The notes beneath the pieces were generated by a model, which had not been told where the DNA came from, ran no database searches, and worked only from the letters and a program-made list of their open reading frames with translations. This document shows, piece by piece, positions 7,914 to 22,579 of a stretch of DNA of 64,000 nt (positions are counted from its first letter, which is position 1; the number at the start of each line of letters is the position of its first letter). The stretch spans positions 4,402,001-4,466,000 of the forward strand of contig NZ_CP032419.1 in assembly GCF_003595175.1 (NCBI RefSeq). Reading direction: 5' to 3'. Made by a program: the position numbers and the translations under genes. Origin of the DNA: Pseudomonas cavernae. Lineage in GTDB: Bacteria > Pseudomonadota > Gammaproteobacteria > Pseudomonadales > Pseudomonadaceae.

Positions 7914-9128
7914 TCAATCCTGGCCGTCGCGGTCGCGATAGCCGAGCAAATAAAGAATGCCGTCCAGACCGAGGGTGGAGATCGCCTGCTTGGCCGACTG
8001 CTTGACCAGCGGCTTGGCGCGAAACGCCACGCCCAACCCGGCCAGCCCCAGCATCGGCAGATCGTTGGCACCATCGCCGACGGCGATGGTCTGCTCCAGC
8101 TGCAGTCCTTCTTTCTGCGCCAGCTCGCGCAGCAGGTCGGCCTTGCGCTGGGCGTCGACGATCGGCTCGACGGCCACGCCGGTGAGCCGGCCAGCGACGA
8201 TCTGCAGCTCATTGGCGAACACGTAATCGATGCCCAGCTTGGCCTGCAGTTGCTTGGCGAAGTAGCTGAAGCCGCCGGACAGGATCGCAGTCTTGTAGCC
8301 CAGGCGCTTGAGCTCGGCGAACAGCCGCTCGGCCCCCTCGGTCAGGCGCAGCGCGGCACCGATCGCGGCCAGTTCGCTTTCCGGCAAGCCCTTGAGCAGT
8401 GCCAGGCGCTCCTTGAAGCTGGCGCGGAAATCCAACTCGCCGCGCATCGCCCGCTCGGTGATGGCCGCCACCTGCTCGCCGACCCCGGCGACCTTGGCCA
8501 GTTCGTCGATGACCTCCGCCTCGATCAGCGTCGAGTCCATGTCGAACACCGCCAGGCGGCGGTTGCGGCGGAACACGGTGTCCTGCTGGAAGGCGATATC
8601 GACGTTGAGTTCCTGCGCCACACTGAGGAACTCGGCGCGCAGCGCCACCGGATCTGCCGGCTCGCCGCGCACCGAAAACTCGATGCAACCCTTGCTCTGC
8701 TCGGCCGGCTGGTCCAGCGGCATGCGCCCGGACAGACGATCGATCTGGTCGATGTTCAGCCCGTACTTGGCGGTGATCGAGCTGACGCGCTGCAGCTGCT
8801 CGGCGGTGACCTGGCGGGTCAGCAGGGTGACGATGTGCCGCGGCTTGCCCTGACCGCCGACCCACTGCTGGTAATCGCTCTCGGCCACCGGGGTGAAGCG
8901 CACCTGCTGGTCGAGCTTATACGCGGTGAACAACACATCCTTGAGCACCGAGGAGGCCCGCTCGGTATCGGGAATCTCGACCAGGATGCCGAACGACAGG
9001 GTGTCGTGAATCACCGCCTGGCCGATGTCGAGGATTTTCACCCCGCCTTGGGCCAGCACCCCGGTGATGGCGGCGGTCAGCCCCGGACGGTCTTCACCGG
9101 TAATATTGATCAGGACGATTTCGCGCAA
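7914..9128 (-). CDS. serB: Phosphoserine phosphatase with ACT domain
   Basis: A 404-residue protein with an N-terminal ACT domain (IVLINITGEDRPGLTAAITG, residues 4-80), a second ACT-like region, and a C-terminal HAD phosphatase starting at DMDST (Asp196 nucleophile, Asp198 acid/base). GDGANDLPML near the C-terminus is HAD motif IV. It carries out the last step of serine synthesis. The start appears to be TTG (9126-9128) behind GAGGG, keeping the conserved MREIVLINITGEDRPG start. It is divergent from the ytjB-like gene, as serB and smp/ytjB are in enterics. Confidence 0.94.
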   Translation of the reverse strand: MREIVLINITGEDRPGLTAAITGVLAQGGVKILDIGQAVIHDTLSFGILVEIPDTERASSVLKDVLFTAYKLDQQVRFTPVAESDYQQWVGGQGKPRHIVTLLTRQVTAEQLQRVSSITAKYGLNIDQIDRLSGRMPLDQPAEQSKGCIEFSVRGEPADPVALRAEFLSVAQELNVDIAFQQDTVFRRNRRLAVFDMDSTLIEAEVIDELAKVAGVGEQVAAITERAMRGELDFRASFKERLALLKGLPESELAAIGAALRLTEGAERLFAELKRLGYKTAILSGGFSYFAKQLQAKLGIDYVFANELQIVAGRLTGVAVEPIVDAQRKADLLRELAQKEGLQLEQTIAVGDGANDLPMLGLAGLGVAFRAKPLVKQSAKQAISTLGLDGILYLLGYRDRDGQD

Positions 9129-9199
9129 GGCGCAGCCCTCGCTGGAGAAAAGGCGCCCATTCTACCCACTTTCGCCGCCATACGGGCACGTCCGGCGCT

Positions 9200-9227
9200 T
9201 TGCCCGCTCTGGGGCGCTGGTTATACT
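9200..9227 (+). promoter_or_regulatory. Candidate sigma-70 promoter for ytjB-like gene
   Basis: TTGCCC (9200-9205), a 16-bp spacer and TATACT (9222-9227) lie about 35 bases upstream of the GTG start at 9262, in the serB/ytjB divergent space. It is a good match at -10 and fair at -35. Confidence 0.6.
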
Positions 9228-9261
9228 GCGCGGCAACTTAATCCGAGAAGAGCCGCGCTCT

Positions 9262-10794
9262 GTGAACCGGCCCGCGCCCGTCAAACCCGATAATTTCTTC
9301 CTGCTGATCTTCCACGCCCTGCGCCAGCGGCGCGTGCCGATCGCCTTGCGCATCGCCAGCCACAGCCTGCTGCTGGTCATCGCGGCACTGGTGATCTACA
9401 CCCTGGTCATGGGCCTGCAGTTCAAGCAGGCCATGCAGCAGCAAGCCGACGCCCTGGGCCAGAGCCTGATCACCCAGACCGCCGCCTCGGCCACCGAGCT
9501 GCTGGTGTCCAACGACATCCTCAGCCTCAACGTGTTGCTGAATAACCTGGTGAAGAACCCGCTGGTGGCCCATGCGGCCATCTACAGCGTCGATAACCGC
9601 ATCCTCGCCGAAGCCGGGTCGCGGCCGACCCAGAGCATGCTCGGCGAAACCGAGGGGCTGTTCTCGACGCCGATCGCCTTCCAGGAAGTGATCGCCGGCC
9701 ATCTGCGCATCAGCCTAGACATGCAGCAGTTCCAGCAGCCGATGACCATCAGCCTGCAGAGCATGGGGATTCTCAGCCTGATTCTGCTGGCCCTGACCCT
9801 ATCCCTGAGCCTACGTCTCGGCCGCCACCTGTCCACGCCGCTGCTGCAGTTGCGTCTGTGGCTGCGCGACCCTGACGACCCGGCCCCCGCCGCCGACCGT
9901 CAGGACGAGATCGGCGACCTGGCCCGCCAGCTGCAAGTCCGCCTGGTCCCAGAAAAGCCCGCGCCGCTGCTGGAGCCAGAGCTGGACAGCGATTTCGCCG
10001 AGACCGATGAGGACTTCTTCGAGGAGGAGGCCGCCGAACCGGCCTTCGAGGTCCGCGACCTGCGCGACAGTGATTACGACCACGACCAACTCGACGAGCC
10101 TGCCGAGCCCCTGCGCCCGCAGCGCATGACCAGCATCGACGAGGATGACCCATTCGCCGAACTGCACGAGCCGTTGTTCGAGGATGTCCGGCCGCCCGCC
10201 CCGCCAGTCGCCGACGCACCGCAGCAAAGTGCCGTGCTGGCCATCCAGCTGGGCGCCCAGGAACAACTGCGGCGCCTGCCGCGCGCCCGGCTGATGGACC
10301 TCTTGCAACGCTACCGCGACTGCCTGGAGCAAGCCGCGGCGCTGTACAAGGGCACCCTGCATACCCTCAACGACGGCAGCAGCCTGATGCTGTTCAACAG
10401 CCAGGCCAGCGGCGACGACTACCTGACCCACGCCATCTGCTGCGGCGAGCTGATGCGCGCCCTCGGCCACGCCCTGCAGATCGAGGTCGCCGACAGCGGC
10501 ATCACCCTGCAACTGCAACTCGGCCTGACCCACGGCGACAATCTGCACCGCCTCAGCCAGGGCGACCTGCTGCTCAGCGACACCGCCCAGGACGCCCTGG
10601 CCCTGTCGCAGCACAGCCGCAACCTGCTGCTGGTCGAGCGCAGCATCGGCGACGACCCGTTGCTGCGCCAACGCGCGCGCATCCGCGCCATCGCCAGCCC
10701 GGAAGGCGCCTGCTGCATCGAGCGGCTGCTGGAGCCCTACCCGTCGCTGCTGGAGCGGCAACTGGCGCGCATGCACGAAACCCGCGCCCACTGA
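9262..10794 (+). CDS. AhpA/YtjB (Smp) family membrane protein
   Basis: A 510-residue protein with one transmembrane helix near residues 33-55 (LLLVIAALVIYTLVMGLQF), a periplasmic domain of about 110 residues, and a second helix near 165-190 (SMGILSLILLALTLSLSL). A cytoplasmic part follows, with a strongly acidic linker (about 235-300) and a C-terminal globular domain. This matches the Smp/YtjB family found beside serB, whose role is unknown. I place the start at GTG 9262; upstream codons lie in the promoter. An expanded acidic linker and extra C-terminal domain make it far longer than enteric Smp (about 210 residues). Confidence 0.78.
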   Translation: MNRPAPVKPDNFFLLIFHALRQRRVPIALRIASHSLLLVIAALVIYTLVMGLQFKQAMQQQADALGQSLITQTAASATELLVSNDILSLNVLLNNLVKNPLVAHAAIYSVDNRILAEAGSRPTQSMLGETEGLFSTPIAFQEVIAGHLRISLDMQQFQQPMTISLQSMGILSLILLALTLSLSLRLGRHLSTPLLQLRLWLRDPDDPAPAADRQDEIGDLARQLQVRLVPEKPAPLLEPELDSDFAETDEDFFEEEAAEPAFEVRDLRDSDYDHDQLDEPAEPLRPQRMTSIDEDDPFAELHEPLFEDVRPPAPPVADAPQQSAVLAIQLGAQEQLRRLPRARLMDLLQRYRDCLEQAAALYKGTLHTLNDGSSLMLFNSQASGDDYLTHAICCGELMRALGHALQIEVADSGITLQLQLGLTHGDNLHRLSQGDLLLSDTAQDALALSQHSRNLLLVERSIGDDPLLRQRARIRAIASPEGACCIERLLEPYPSLLERQLARMHETRAH

Positions 10795-10869
10795 CCGACA
10801 CCGCGATCACCCACCCGCTGCCGGCCATCGGCCTGGCCCTGGGCGGTAGCGCCCTACGATGACAGCAGG

Positions 10870-10900
10870 CATAAAAAAGCCCGCAATATGCGGGCTTTTC
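10870..10900. terminator. Bidirectional terminator between ytjB-like and pqiC-like genes
   Basis: AAAAGCCCGCA and TGCGGGCTTTT pair around a short loop (about 10875-10899), with A- and T-runs on both sides. It serves two convergent genes. Confidence 0.88.
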
Positions 10901-10912
10901 CAAGGACTGCGG

Positions 10913-11620
10913 TTAAAACCGGTAGACCTCGACATCCGTGCGCACCGGGGCGGCCATCGGAATCTTCGGCTCGGCCGACTCCTTCGGACGTGCCGGGGTA
11001 GCCGGAGCCGGTTTGCGCGGGGTTTCGGCCAGCGGCTGCGGCTCTTTGGTCAGCGGCAACACGGCCGTGGCCAGTTGCTGCACCAACTGCTGCAGCAACT
11101 GGCTCTGGGCGCGCACCTGATCGGCAGCATTGCCCTGATGCGCTTCCTGCAGGCGGATCAGGCGGCTGTCACGCAATTCGCCGCGCTTATCCAGCAAGCG
11201 CCATTGCGCCTCCAGCACCGCCGGCTGTTGCGGCCCGGAGTCAAAACGGGTGATCGACAGCAGAATCTGCACATCTGGGCTGAAGCCGGCGGTGGCTGGC
11301 GCCAGCGCCAGACGCTGGGTATCCAGGCGCCAGGCCAGCTGACGCATCAGCACCTGATCGATGTCGGCCTCCAGGCTACCGGCCCAACGCTCGTCGACGG
11401 ACGGCTTCAGGCTGCCGTCGGGCTGGCGCTGCAACAGGGTCTCGCGCTGCAGGTAATCGGCTACCTGGACCGGGCCGAGCAGCACTGCCGGCCCATTTTT
11501 CTGGGTCGGAATACCAGGGTTGCCGCTATCGAGCTTGTACAGCGGCACCGGCTGGTAGCCGACGCAACCGGCCAAGCCAAGCACGAACAGCACAAGTAAA
11601 GGGATACGCAATACGGTCAT
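10913..11620 (-). CDS. PqiC/YmbA (DUF330) family lipoprotein
   Basis: A 235-residue lipoprotein with signal peptide MTVLRIPLLVLFVLGLAGC (lipobox LAGC, Cys19). The family pattern follows: LYKLDSG, GPVQVADYLQRETLLQRQ and RWAGSLEADIDQVLMRQL. PqiC proteins are outer-membrane lipoprotein partners of MCE-type (PqiAB) lipid transport systems. No PqiA/PqiB genes are adjacent, so it may work with a system elsewhere. The ATG at 11620 has GAGAG 4 bases upstream; an in-frame ATG three codons earlier is possible. It lies 135 bp downstream of parC. Confidence 0.8.
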   Translation of the reverse strand: MTVLRIPLLVLFVLGLAGCVGYQPVPLYKLDSGNPGIPTQKNGPAVLLGPVQVADYLQRETLLQRQPDGSLKPSVDERWAGSLEADIDQVLMRQLAWRLDTQRLALAPATAGFSPDVQILLSITRFDSGPQQPAVLEAQWRLLDKRGELRDSRLIRLQEAHQGNAADQVRAQSQLLQQLVQQLATAVLPLTKEPQPLAETPRKPAPATPARPKESAEPKIPMAAPVRTDVEVYRF

Positions 11621-11755
11621 TTCTCTCATCCACTCGGCCAACCTGGGCTGGCCACAGTCAAACAGGCGCCAAGCTGGCGCGTCTTGCCGGGGGTGTATCA
11701 TCCGTGAATCTGCCGCGCGACTCCAGCCCGACCGCGCAACGGCGCCCCACCGGCC

Positions 11756-14014
<2,259 letters not shown>

Positions 14015-14036
14015 GCGGGCCTCATTGCCAAAGGGG

Positions 14037-14557
14037 TCATTGCGAAGTGGACTGGCGCAACAGCAGGGTGCCGTTGCGCTGGGTGAATTCGAGTTGTTTC
14101 AGCGCGCTCATGCCGAGCAGCACCTCATCGCCATCCATATTCGGCACGATCAGCGCCGCCACGTCGTGCAGCTGGATGTCGCCGAGTCGCAGCTGGGCCA
14201 AATGCGTGCGCCAGCCGGTGGCGCGGCCATTGGCGGTGCTGACGGTGATCGGCGCGCCACGCTCGAGCTGCAGGCGCTCGGCCAGCGCGCTGGGGATCGC
14301 CACCTGGGTCGCGCCGGTGTCGAGCAGGAAGGTCACCGCCTGCCGGTTGATCTGGCCGTCCAGCAGGTAATGGCCCTGGCGACTGCTGAGCAGGCGCACC
14401 TCGACATAGCCGTCGCCGTGTACCGACTCCGGCACCTGATTGGGATTGCGCTGGCGCGCCTCCCAGCTGCCGAAAAAATGGGTGGCGAGCAGCAGCGCGG
14501 CGCCCCAGGCGAGGATCAGCATCACCCGCCCGGCGCGTCGGCCGACGTGCTGCTCGC

Positions 14558-14561
<4 letters not shown>
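14037..14561 (-). CDS. Membrane-anchored retropepsin-like aspartic protease (clan AA)
   Basis: A 174-residue protein with one N-terminal membrane helix (about 13-30) and a single retroviral-type protease domain carrying LLDTGAT (catalytic Asp81). It matches the TIGR02281-type family of dimeric bacterial aspartic proteases; the substrate is unknown. The start is GTG at 14559-14561, overlapping the TGA of the upstream gene (GTGA), which implies translational coupling. It is placed between parE and parC as in PAO1 (PA4965). Confidence 0.82.
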
Positions 14562-18047
<3,486 letters not shown>

Positions 18048-18113
18048 GGAGCGGGAGGCTACAGGCTGCACGCGCCAGGCTGCAAGCTCAGGGCTTGCGG
18101 GCGGACTTGCGCG

Positions 18114-18929
18114 TCAATAACCCTTGACGCTGTAGTCGACTTCGAAGTCGATGCCGGTGACCCGCGACACCCCGGTCTCCAGGCGACCATCGGCATGCAG
18201 ACGCAGCCAGCGATAGCCCGGCGCCTCGCCGCCGACCAGGAAATCCTCGCTGCCGGGGGCGAACTGCACGCAGGTGGAAGGCGAGGCCAGCAGGCGCACG
18301 CCGTTGCGCTGCCGATCGAACTCCTGGTGGACATGCCCCCAGAGCAGCGCGCGCACCTGCGGATGGCGATCGAGCACGGCGAATAGCGCCTCGGCGTTGC
18401 GCAGGCCGATCGGCTCCATCCAGGCGCAGCCGATGTCCAGCGGATGGTGATGGAAGCAGATCAGGTGGTGACGCTCCGGCGCGCTACTCAACGCCTCCTC
18501 CAGCAACTCCAGTTGCTGTGCGTCGAGATGGCCGAACACCGCACCGGGGACCGAGGTATCGAGCAGGACGATGCGCCAGGCGCCCAGGTCGACGATCGGC
18601 TCGAGCAAGTCGCTGCCGGCGCAGACGTCCTCCATGACCGGCATGTCGTCATGATTGCCGGCCAACCAGCGGGCCGGCGCGGGAATCACCGCAGTCAGCT
18701 GGCGAAAGCGAGTATAGGACTCGGCGCTGGCGTCCTGCGAGAGATCGCCAGTGGCCAGCACCAGATCGATACGCGGCTGCTCCTCGAGTACGCGAGCGAT
18801 CACCTGCTGCAGGCTGTCCTGGGTATCCATTCCGAGCAGTCGGCCAGCCGTCTCGGCGAACAGGTGGCTGTCGGACAGCTGCACCAGCAGCACCGAAGAA
18901 TCAGCAGCGGAAACAGGCGAGCTCGGCAC
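18114..18929 (-). CDS. cpdA: 3',5'-cyclic-AMP phosphodiesterase
   Basis: A 271-residue metallophosphoesterase that hydrolyses cAMP and so dampens Vfr/CRP signalling. The metal-binding blocks are present in order: LSDSHLF (about 19), GDLSQDASAES, GNHDD, the HHHP block, and GHVHQEFD. I place the start at GTG 18927-18929 (VPSSPVSAADSS), behind GGAG at 9 bases. The frame extends to 19097 but enters a palindromic repeat. It sits between yqiB and yqiA, as in E. coli. Confidence 0.9.
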   Translation of the reverse strand: MPSSPVSAADSSVLLVQLSDSHLFAETAGRLLGMDTQDSLQQVIARVLEEQPRIDLVLATGDLSQDASAESYTRFRQLTAVIPAPARWLAGNHDDMPVMEDVCAGSDLLEPIVDLGAWRIVLLDTSVPGAVFGHLDAQQLELLEEALSSAPERHHLICFHHHPLDIGCAWMEPIGLRNAEALFAVLDRHPQVRALLWGHVHQEFDRQRNGVRLLASPSTCVQFAPGSEDFLVGGEAPGYRWLRLHADGRLETGVSRVTGIDFEVDYSVKGY

Positions 18930-19058
18930 GGCAACGGCTCCAGATCGGGGTAAGGGAATTATGGTGGCTGCGAGCCGGAGGGGTAAAGCCGGGTTGTAGA
19001 CGCAGGTCACAGATAGCCATCGGCACTTGCGCAATTTTCTGCGCAGCCGGCTTAGTCC

Positions 19059-19168
19059 GTAGGTTGGGTTGAGGAGCGCAGCGACGAAGCCCAACAAGCG
19101 GACTCATTGAAGGCACGTGGCTGACCTGTGCCTCGTTCGTTGGGCTTCGCTGCGCTCAACCCAACTAC
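19059..19168. repeat. Inverted pair of GTAGGTTGGGTTG elements
   Basis: One element runs from 19059 to 19095 (GTAGGTTGGGTTG...GAAGCCCAAC) and its inverted partner from 19139 to 19168. The minus-strand end of the second one supplies the TAG stop (19165-19167) of the yqiB-like gene. The pair lies between yqiB and cpdA in a co-directional gene run. The same family occurs at 21186, 22580 and 32239. Confidence 0.85.
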
Positions 19169-19617
19169 AGCAACGGCTCCAGTTCGTGGCCACAGGCCAG
19201 GCAATGGCTCAGCCATTCGCCGAGGAACAGGTTGAGCTGGGTCTTCTCGTCCGGCTGGTGCATGGCCGCGTTCGGGTAGGGATAGATGCTGCGAAAGCGC
19301 CGGGCATTCTCGGCGCTGATCACCTCGGCCATGCGCGCATCGTGGTAGACCCGCACCTCCAGGCGCGGCACCGGCAGCCACGGCAGGCTGTGCTCCTGAC
19401 ACACCTGCAGGGTGGTGGTGTAGGGGCAGCTTTCCAGCACATCCAGGGCCAACACACCGAGCAGGTGCTCGCCCTGGCTCAGGGCCACGCGCCGCGAGCC
19501 AGGCTTGTCACGCATGGCCGGTAGCAGGCGCATCAGACGGGCGTAGTTGGCCTCGCAGGCGGCCTGCAATTCGATCAGGTCGACCCGGTAGCGATCGCGT
19601 AGCAGGGTTACACCCAT
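19165..19617 (-). CDS. yqiB: DUF1249 family protein (YqiB-like)
   Basis: A 150-residue soluble protein starting MGVTLLRDRYRVDLIELQ, with the DUF1249 core CEANYARLMRLLP and a C-terminal CLACGHELEPLL. Function is unknown. The ATG overlaps the end of nudF by 10 bases (19608-19617), implying coupling. The stop codon lies inside a dispersed palindromic repeat. Gene order nudF-yqiB-cpdA-yqiA-parE is the same in E. coli, which supports the identity. Confidence 0.87.
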   Translation of the reverse strand: MGVTLLRDRYRVDLIELQAACEANYARLMRLLPAMRDKPGSRRVALSQGEHLLGVLALDVLESCPYTTTLQVCQEHSLPWLPVPRLEVRVYHDARMAEVISAENARRFRSIYPYPNAAMHQPDEKTQLNLFLGEWLSHCLACGHELEPLL

Positions 19618-20225
19618 AGCCCTCGTACCTCGGCGCGATTGAGCGCCAGCCATTGCAGGGCGATGATGCTCGCCGCATTGTTGATCCGCCCGTCCTTGAC
19701 CGCCTGCAGCGCATCCTCCAGCGGCCAGACATGCACGCGGATGTCCTCGCCTTCCTCGGCCAAGCCATGCACGCCGCCGGCGCCCTGGCTGTCGCAGCGG
19801 CCAATATACAGATGAACGAACTCATCGCTGCCGCCCGGCGACGGGAAGTAGCCGGTGATCGGCCACAGCGCGCCGAGCTGCAAACCGGCCTCCTCCTCCG
19901 CCTCGCGATGGGCCACTTGCTCCGGCTCCTCGTCGGTATCGATCAGCCCGGCGACCAGTTCCAGCAACCAGGGATTGGCGGCCTTGTCCATCGCTCCGAC
20001 GCGGAACTGCTCGATCAGCACCACAGCGTCGCGCTGCGGGTCGTAGGGCAGCACGCAGACCGCATCGTGGCGCACGAACAGCTCGCGACTGATCTGCGGC
20101 CCCATGCCGCCGGCGAACAGGCGATGGCGCAGGCGTAGGCGGTCGAGCCGATAGAAACCGCGGAAGCAGCTTTCGCGCTCGACGATTTCCACCGCCTCAG
20201 GGCCTGGTTTGAAAGTTTCGTTCAT
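19608..20225 (-). CDS. nudF: ADP-ribose pyrophosphatase (Nudix)
   Basis: A 205-residue protein with a complete Nudix box (G x5 E x7 REAEEEAGL, about residues 91-113). Flanking ELVAGLIDTDEEP and GYFPSPGGSDEFVHLY are typical of ADP-ribose diphosphatases. It hydrolyses ADP-ribose to AMP and ribose 5-phosphate in the cytosol. The ATG is at 20223-20225. It is first in the nudF-yqiB-cpdA-yqiA-parE run. Confidence 0.92.
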   Translation of the reverse strand: MNETFKPGPEAVEIVERESCFRGFYRLDRLRLRHRLFAGGMGPQISRELFVRHDAVCVLPYDPQRDAVVLIEQFRVGAMDKAANPWLLELVAGLIDTDEEPEQVAHREAEEEAGLQLGALWPITGYFPSPGGSDEFVHLYIGRCDSQGAGGVHGLAEEGEDIRVHVWPLEDALQAVKDGRINNAASIIALQWLALNRAEVRGLWV

Positions 20226-20432
20226 CGCTCCCCCGCATACTGGCGCACGCCTGTCGCACCTCTGGTTCTCGCCATCCTAACGCGCCATTTGGACCGGCGC
20301 AGCCCCTTTCAAGATCGTCAGCAGACTGCCAGCATAGAAGGCTGCGCCAGCCGTGCCCGACACCGAACTCCGTGGCGCGGCGGCAGTCGAAGGCCGTTAG
20401 CCACACCCCAGGCAAGACCCTCAAGGATGCCC

Positions 20433-21179
20433 ATGCAGCTGCTGAAAACCACCCTGTTCGCCGCCCTGACCGTCAGTCTGATCGGCTGTCAGAGCCTGTT
20501 CCAACCCGCCAGCAACCAGCCCATCACCCCGCAGCGGATTGCCTGGGAACATACCCAGCCCGGTTGTCAGGCTGATGACTGCCCCCTGGTGAATATCGAC
20601 ACCCTCAAGTTCACCGACCAGCCGCAGCTCAATGCCCTGATCGAGCAGCGCCTGCTGGAGATGACCCTCGATTCGCCGGGCGATCCGCTGCCCGCTTCGC
20701 TGCAATCCTACGAACGCAACTTCCTCGCCGGCGCGCAACCTGGCTGGAGCAGCTATCTGCAGGCCAAGGTGCGTGAACAACACGATGGCTTGTTGATCCT
20801 CGAACTGTCCAGCTACCTGGCGACCGGCGGCGCCCACGGCATGCCGGGGCGGCGCTTGATCAATTATGACCGCAAACTGGAAAAAGCCCTGACCTTGCAG
20901 GACATGCTGCTGCCCGGCCAGGAAGACGCCTTCTGGAAGCTGGCGCAGCAAGCGCACCGCCGTTGGCTGGCCGCCGAGAAGCTCGATCAGGATGGCGAAT
21001 ACCAGCAGACCTGGCCGTTCCAGGAAACCGCCAACGTCGCCCTGAGCCGCGGCGCGGTGCTGCTGAAGTACGACGTCTACAGCATCGCGCCCTACTCCAG
21101 CGGCCACCCGGAACTGAAGATCCCCTACCCGCAGCTCAACGGCGTGCTCAAGCCGCAATACTTCCCTGGGCGGGGATAA
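20433..21179 (+). CDS. DUF3298/RsiV-like lipoprotein
   Basis: A 248-residue protein with signal peptide MQLLKTTLFAALTVSLIGC (lipobox LIGC, Cys19) and a body like DUF4163/DUF3298 (SYLATGGAHGMPG, ALTLQDMLLPG, YDVYSIAPYSSGHPELKIPY). The domain is shared with RsiV-type lysozyme-sensing proteins, but function here is unknown. ATG 20433 has AAGG 6 bases upstream; ATG 20427 is an alternative. It is equivalent by position to PAO1 PA4972 and convergent with cytX. Confidence 0.8.
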   Translation: MQLLKTTLFAALTVSLIGCQSLFQPASNQPITPQRIAWEHTQPGCQADDCPLVNIDTLKFTDQPQLNALIEQRLLEMTLDSPGDPLPASLQSYERNFLAGAQPGWSSYLQAKVREQHDGLLILELSSYLATGGAHGMPGRRLINYDRKLEKALTLQDMLLPGQEDAFWKLAQQAHRRWLAAEKLDQDGEYQQTWPFQETANVALSRGAVLLKYDVYSIAPYSSGHPELKIPYPQLNGVLKPQYFPGRG

Positions 21180-21185
21180 GCTTTC

Positions 21186-21257
21186 GTAGGGTGGAAAACC
21201 GCGCAGCGTTTTCCACCGTCGCGAAGGTGGACGGGAAAAACGCCATCCAGCCTACCG
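21186..21257. repeat. GTAGG-type palindromic elements between convergent genes
   Basis: GTAGGGTGGAAAACC...GGTTTTCCACC-like palindrome (21186-21217), and a second arm ending CCATCCAGCCTACC (21226-21257). The pair fills the 78-bp space between the lipoprotein stop and the cytX stop and could act as a bidirectional terminator-like hairpin. Confidence 0.75.
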
Positions 21258-22553
21258 CTAGCCCGCCACGCGGCTGATGGCGACCGTGCCGAACGCCCGC
21301 CCCAAGGCGAACTGCAACCCGCCGGCGAGCAGCAACGCCGGCAAGCTGGCGCCGATCTCTGGGGCGAAACGGCTGAGCAGGTGGTACAGCACCACGCCGC
21401 AACCCCAAGCCAGCAAGGTGTCCCAGCGCAGGGCCAGGCCAGGCGCCAGCTCGGCGCGCCGGCGGCGCAGGATAAAGTGGTCGACCAGCACCACGCCGAA
21501 CAGCGGAGCGAACACCGAACCGATCAGCAGCAGGAAGTTCTGGTACTCGGCCAGCGGCGCCAGCGCGGCGATCGCGGTGCACAGCAGGCCGATGGCCAGG
21601 GCCAGCTGCTCGACCCTGAGCGGCAGCAGGATGCCGACCGAGACCGCCGCCGAATGGATGTCGGCGAAGGCCTTCTCCGACTCGTCGAGCAGGATCAGCA
21701 GCAGCGGGATGCCCAGCCCGGCGCCGCTCAGCGCCAGCAGCAGGGCATTGATCTCACCGCTCGCGGCAAACGCCAGGGTGTAGGCCACGCCCAGGCTCAT
21801 CAGCCAGACGTTGCCGAGGAAGAAGCCGATGGCGGTGCCGGCGAACACGCCGCCGGCGCGCTTGCCGAAACGCGAATAGTCGGCGATCAGCGGCAGCCAG
21901 GACAGCGGCATGGCGATGGCGATGTCGAAGCCCAGGGCGAACGGCAGCGAGCCGTCGCCACGGCGCGCCCACAGCGCCGCCAGATCGGCCTTGGCCAGCA
22001 GGTTCCAGGTCAGCCAGACACAGGCAGCGAGCAGCAGCCAGATACCCCACTTGCGCAGCACGCGACGGACGAAGGCCAGTGGGCCGGTCACCGCCAGCAG
22101 GGTCGCCAGGGCGCCGAAGCACAGCGTCCACAACAACGGGCTGGTCCAGCCGCTCTCCGCACCGAAGGCCTTGCCGGCCAGCAGGCTGGCGGCGTCGCGC
22201 ATGACGATGATCTCGAACGCGCCCCAGCCGACCAGTTGCAGCAGATTGAACAGCGCCGGCAAGGCCGCGCCACGCGAACCGAGGCTGAGCTTGAGCGCGG
22301 CCATCGACGCCAGCCCGGTGTCGCTGCCGATCACCGCCACAGCGCCGAGCAGCAGCACGCCGACCAGGGTGCCGAGCAGGATCGCCAGCAGCGCCCCGCT
22401 CATGCCCAGCCCCGGCGCCAGCAGCGCGCCGAGCTGCAGCACCATCAGGCCGATGCCGAGGGAGAACCACAGGGAGAACAGGTCACGGGCGCCGAACACG
22501 CGGCGCTCGGCGGGAACGGCGATGCCGGGGGCGTAGGGGCTGGGGGTGGTCAC
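21258..22553 (-). CDS. cytX: CytX-type NCS1 transporter, probable hydroxymethylpyrimidine permease
   Basis: A 431-residue membrane protein with about 12 hydrophobic segments of the nucleobase:cation symporter-1 family. It has FSLWFSLGIGLMVLQLGALL near residue 27, LVGWGAFEIIVMRDAA near 110 and WLPLIADYSRFGK near 215. CytX members sit in thiamine loci and are thought to import the HMP pyrimidine moiety. It lies 159 bp downstream of riboswitch-controlled thiC on the same strand, which favours an HMP substrate over cytosine. The start is GTG (22551-22553) with a weak Shine-Dalgarno. Palindromic repeats fill the thiC-cytX gap. Confidence 0.85.
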   Translation of the reverse strand: MTTPSPYAPGIAVPAERRVFGARDLFSLWFSLGIGLMVLQLGALLAPGLGMSGALLAILLGTLVGVLLLGAVAVIGSDTGLASMAALKLSLGSRGAALPALFNLLQLVGWGAFEIIVMRDAASLLAGKAFGAESGWTSPLLWTLCFGALATLLAVTGPLAFVRRVLRKWGIWLLLAACVWLTWNLLAKADLAALWARRGDGSLPFALGFDIAIAMPLSWLPLIADYSRFGKRAGGVFAGTAIGFFLGNVWLMSLGVAYTLAFAASGEINALLLALSGAGLGIPLLLILLDESEKAFADIHSAAVSVGILLPLRVEQLALAIGLLCTAIAALAPLAEYQNFLLLIGSVFAPLFGVVLVDHFILRRRRAELAPGLALRWDTLLAWGCGVVLYHLLSRFAPEIGASLPALLLAGGLQFALGRAFGTVAISRVAG

Positions 22554-22579
22554 GTTGATATCCGCAAAAGTAGGTGGGT

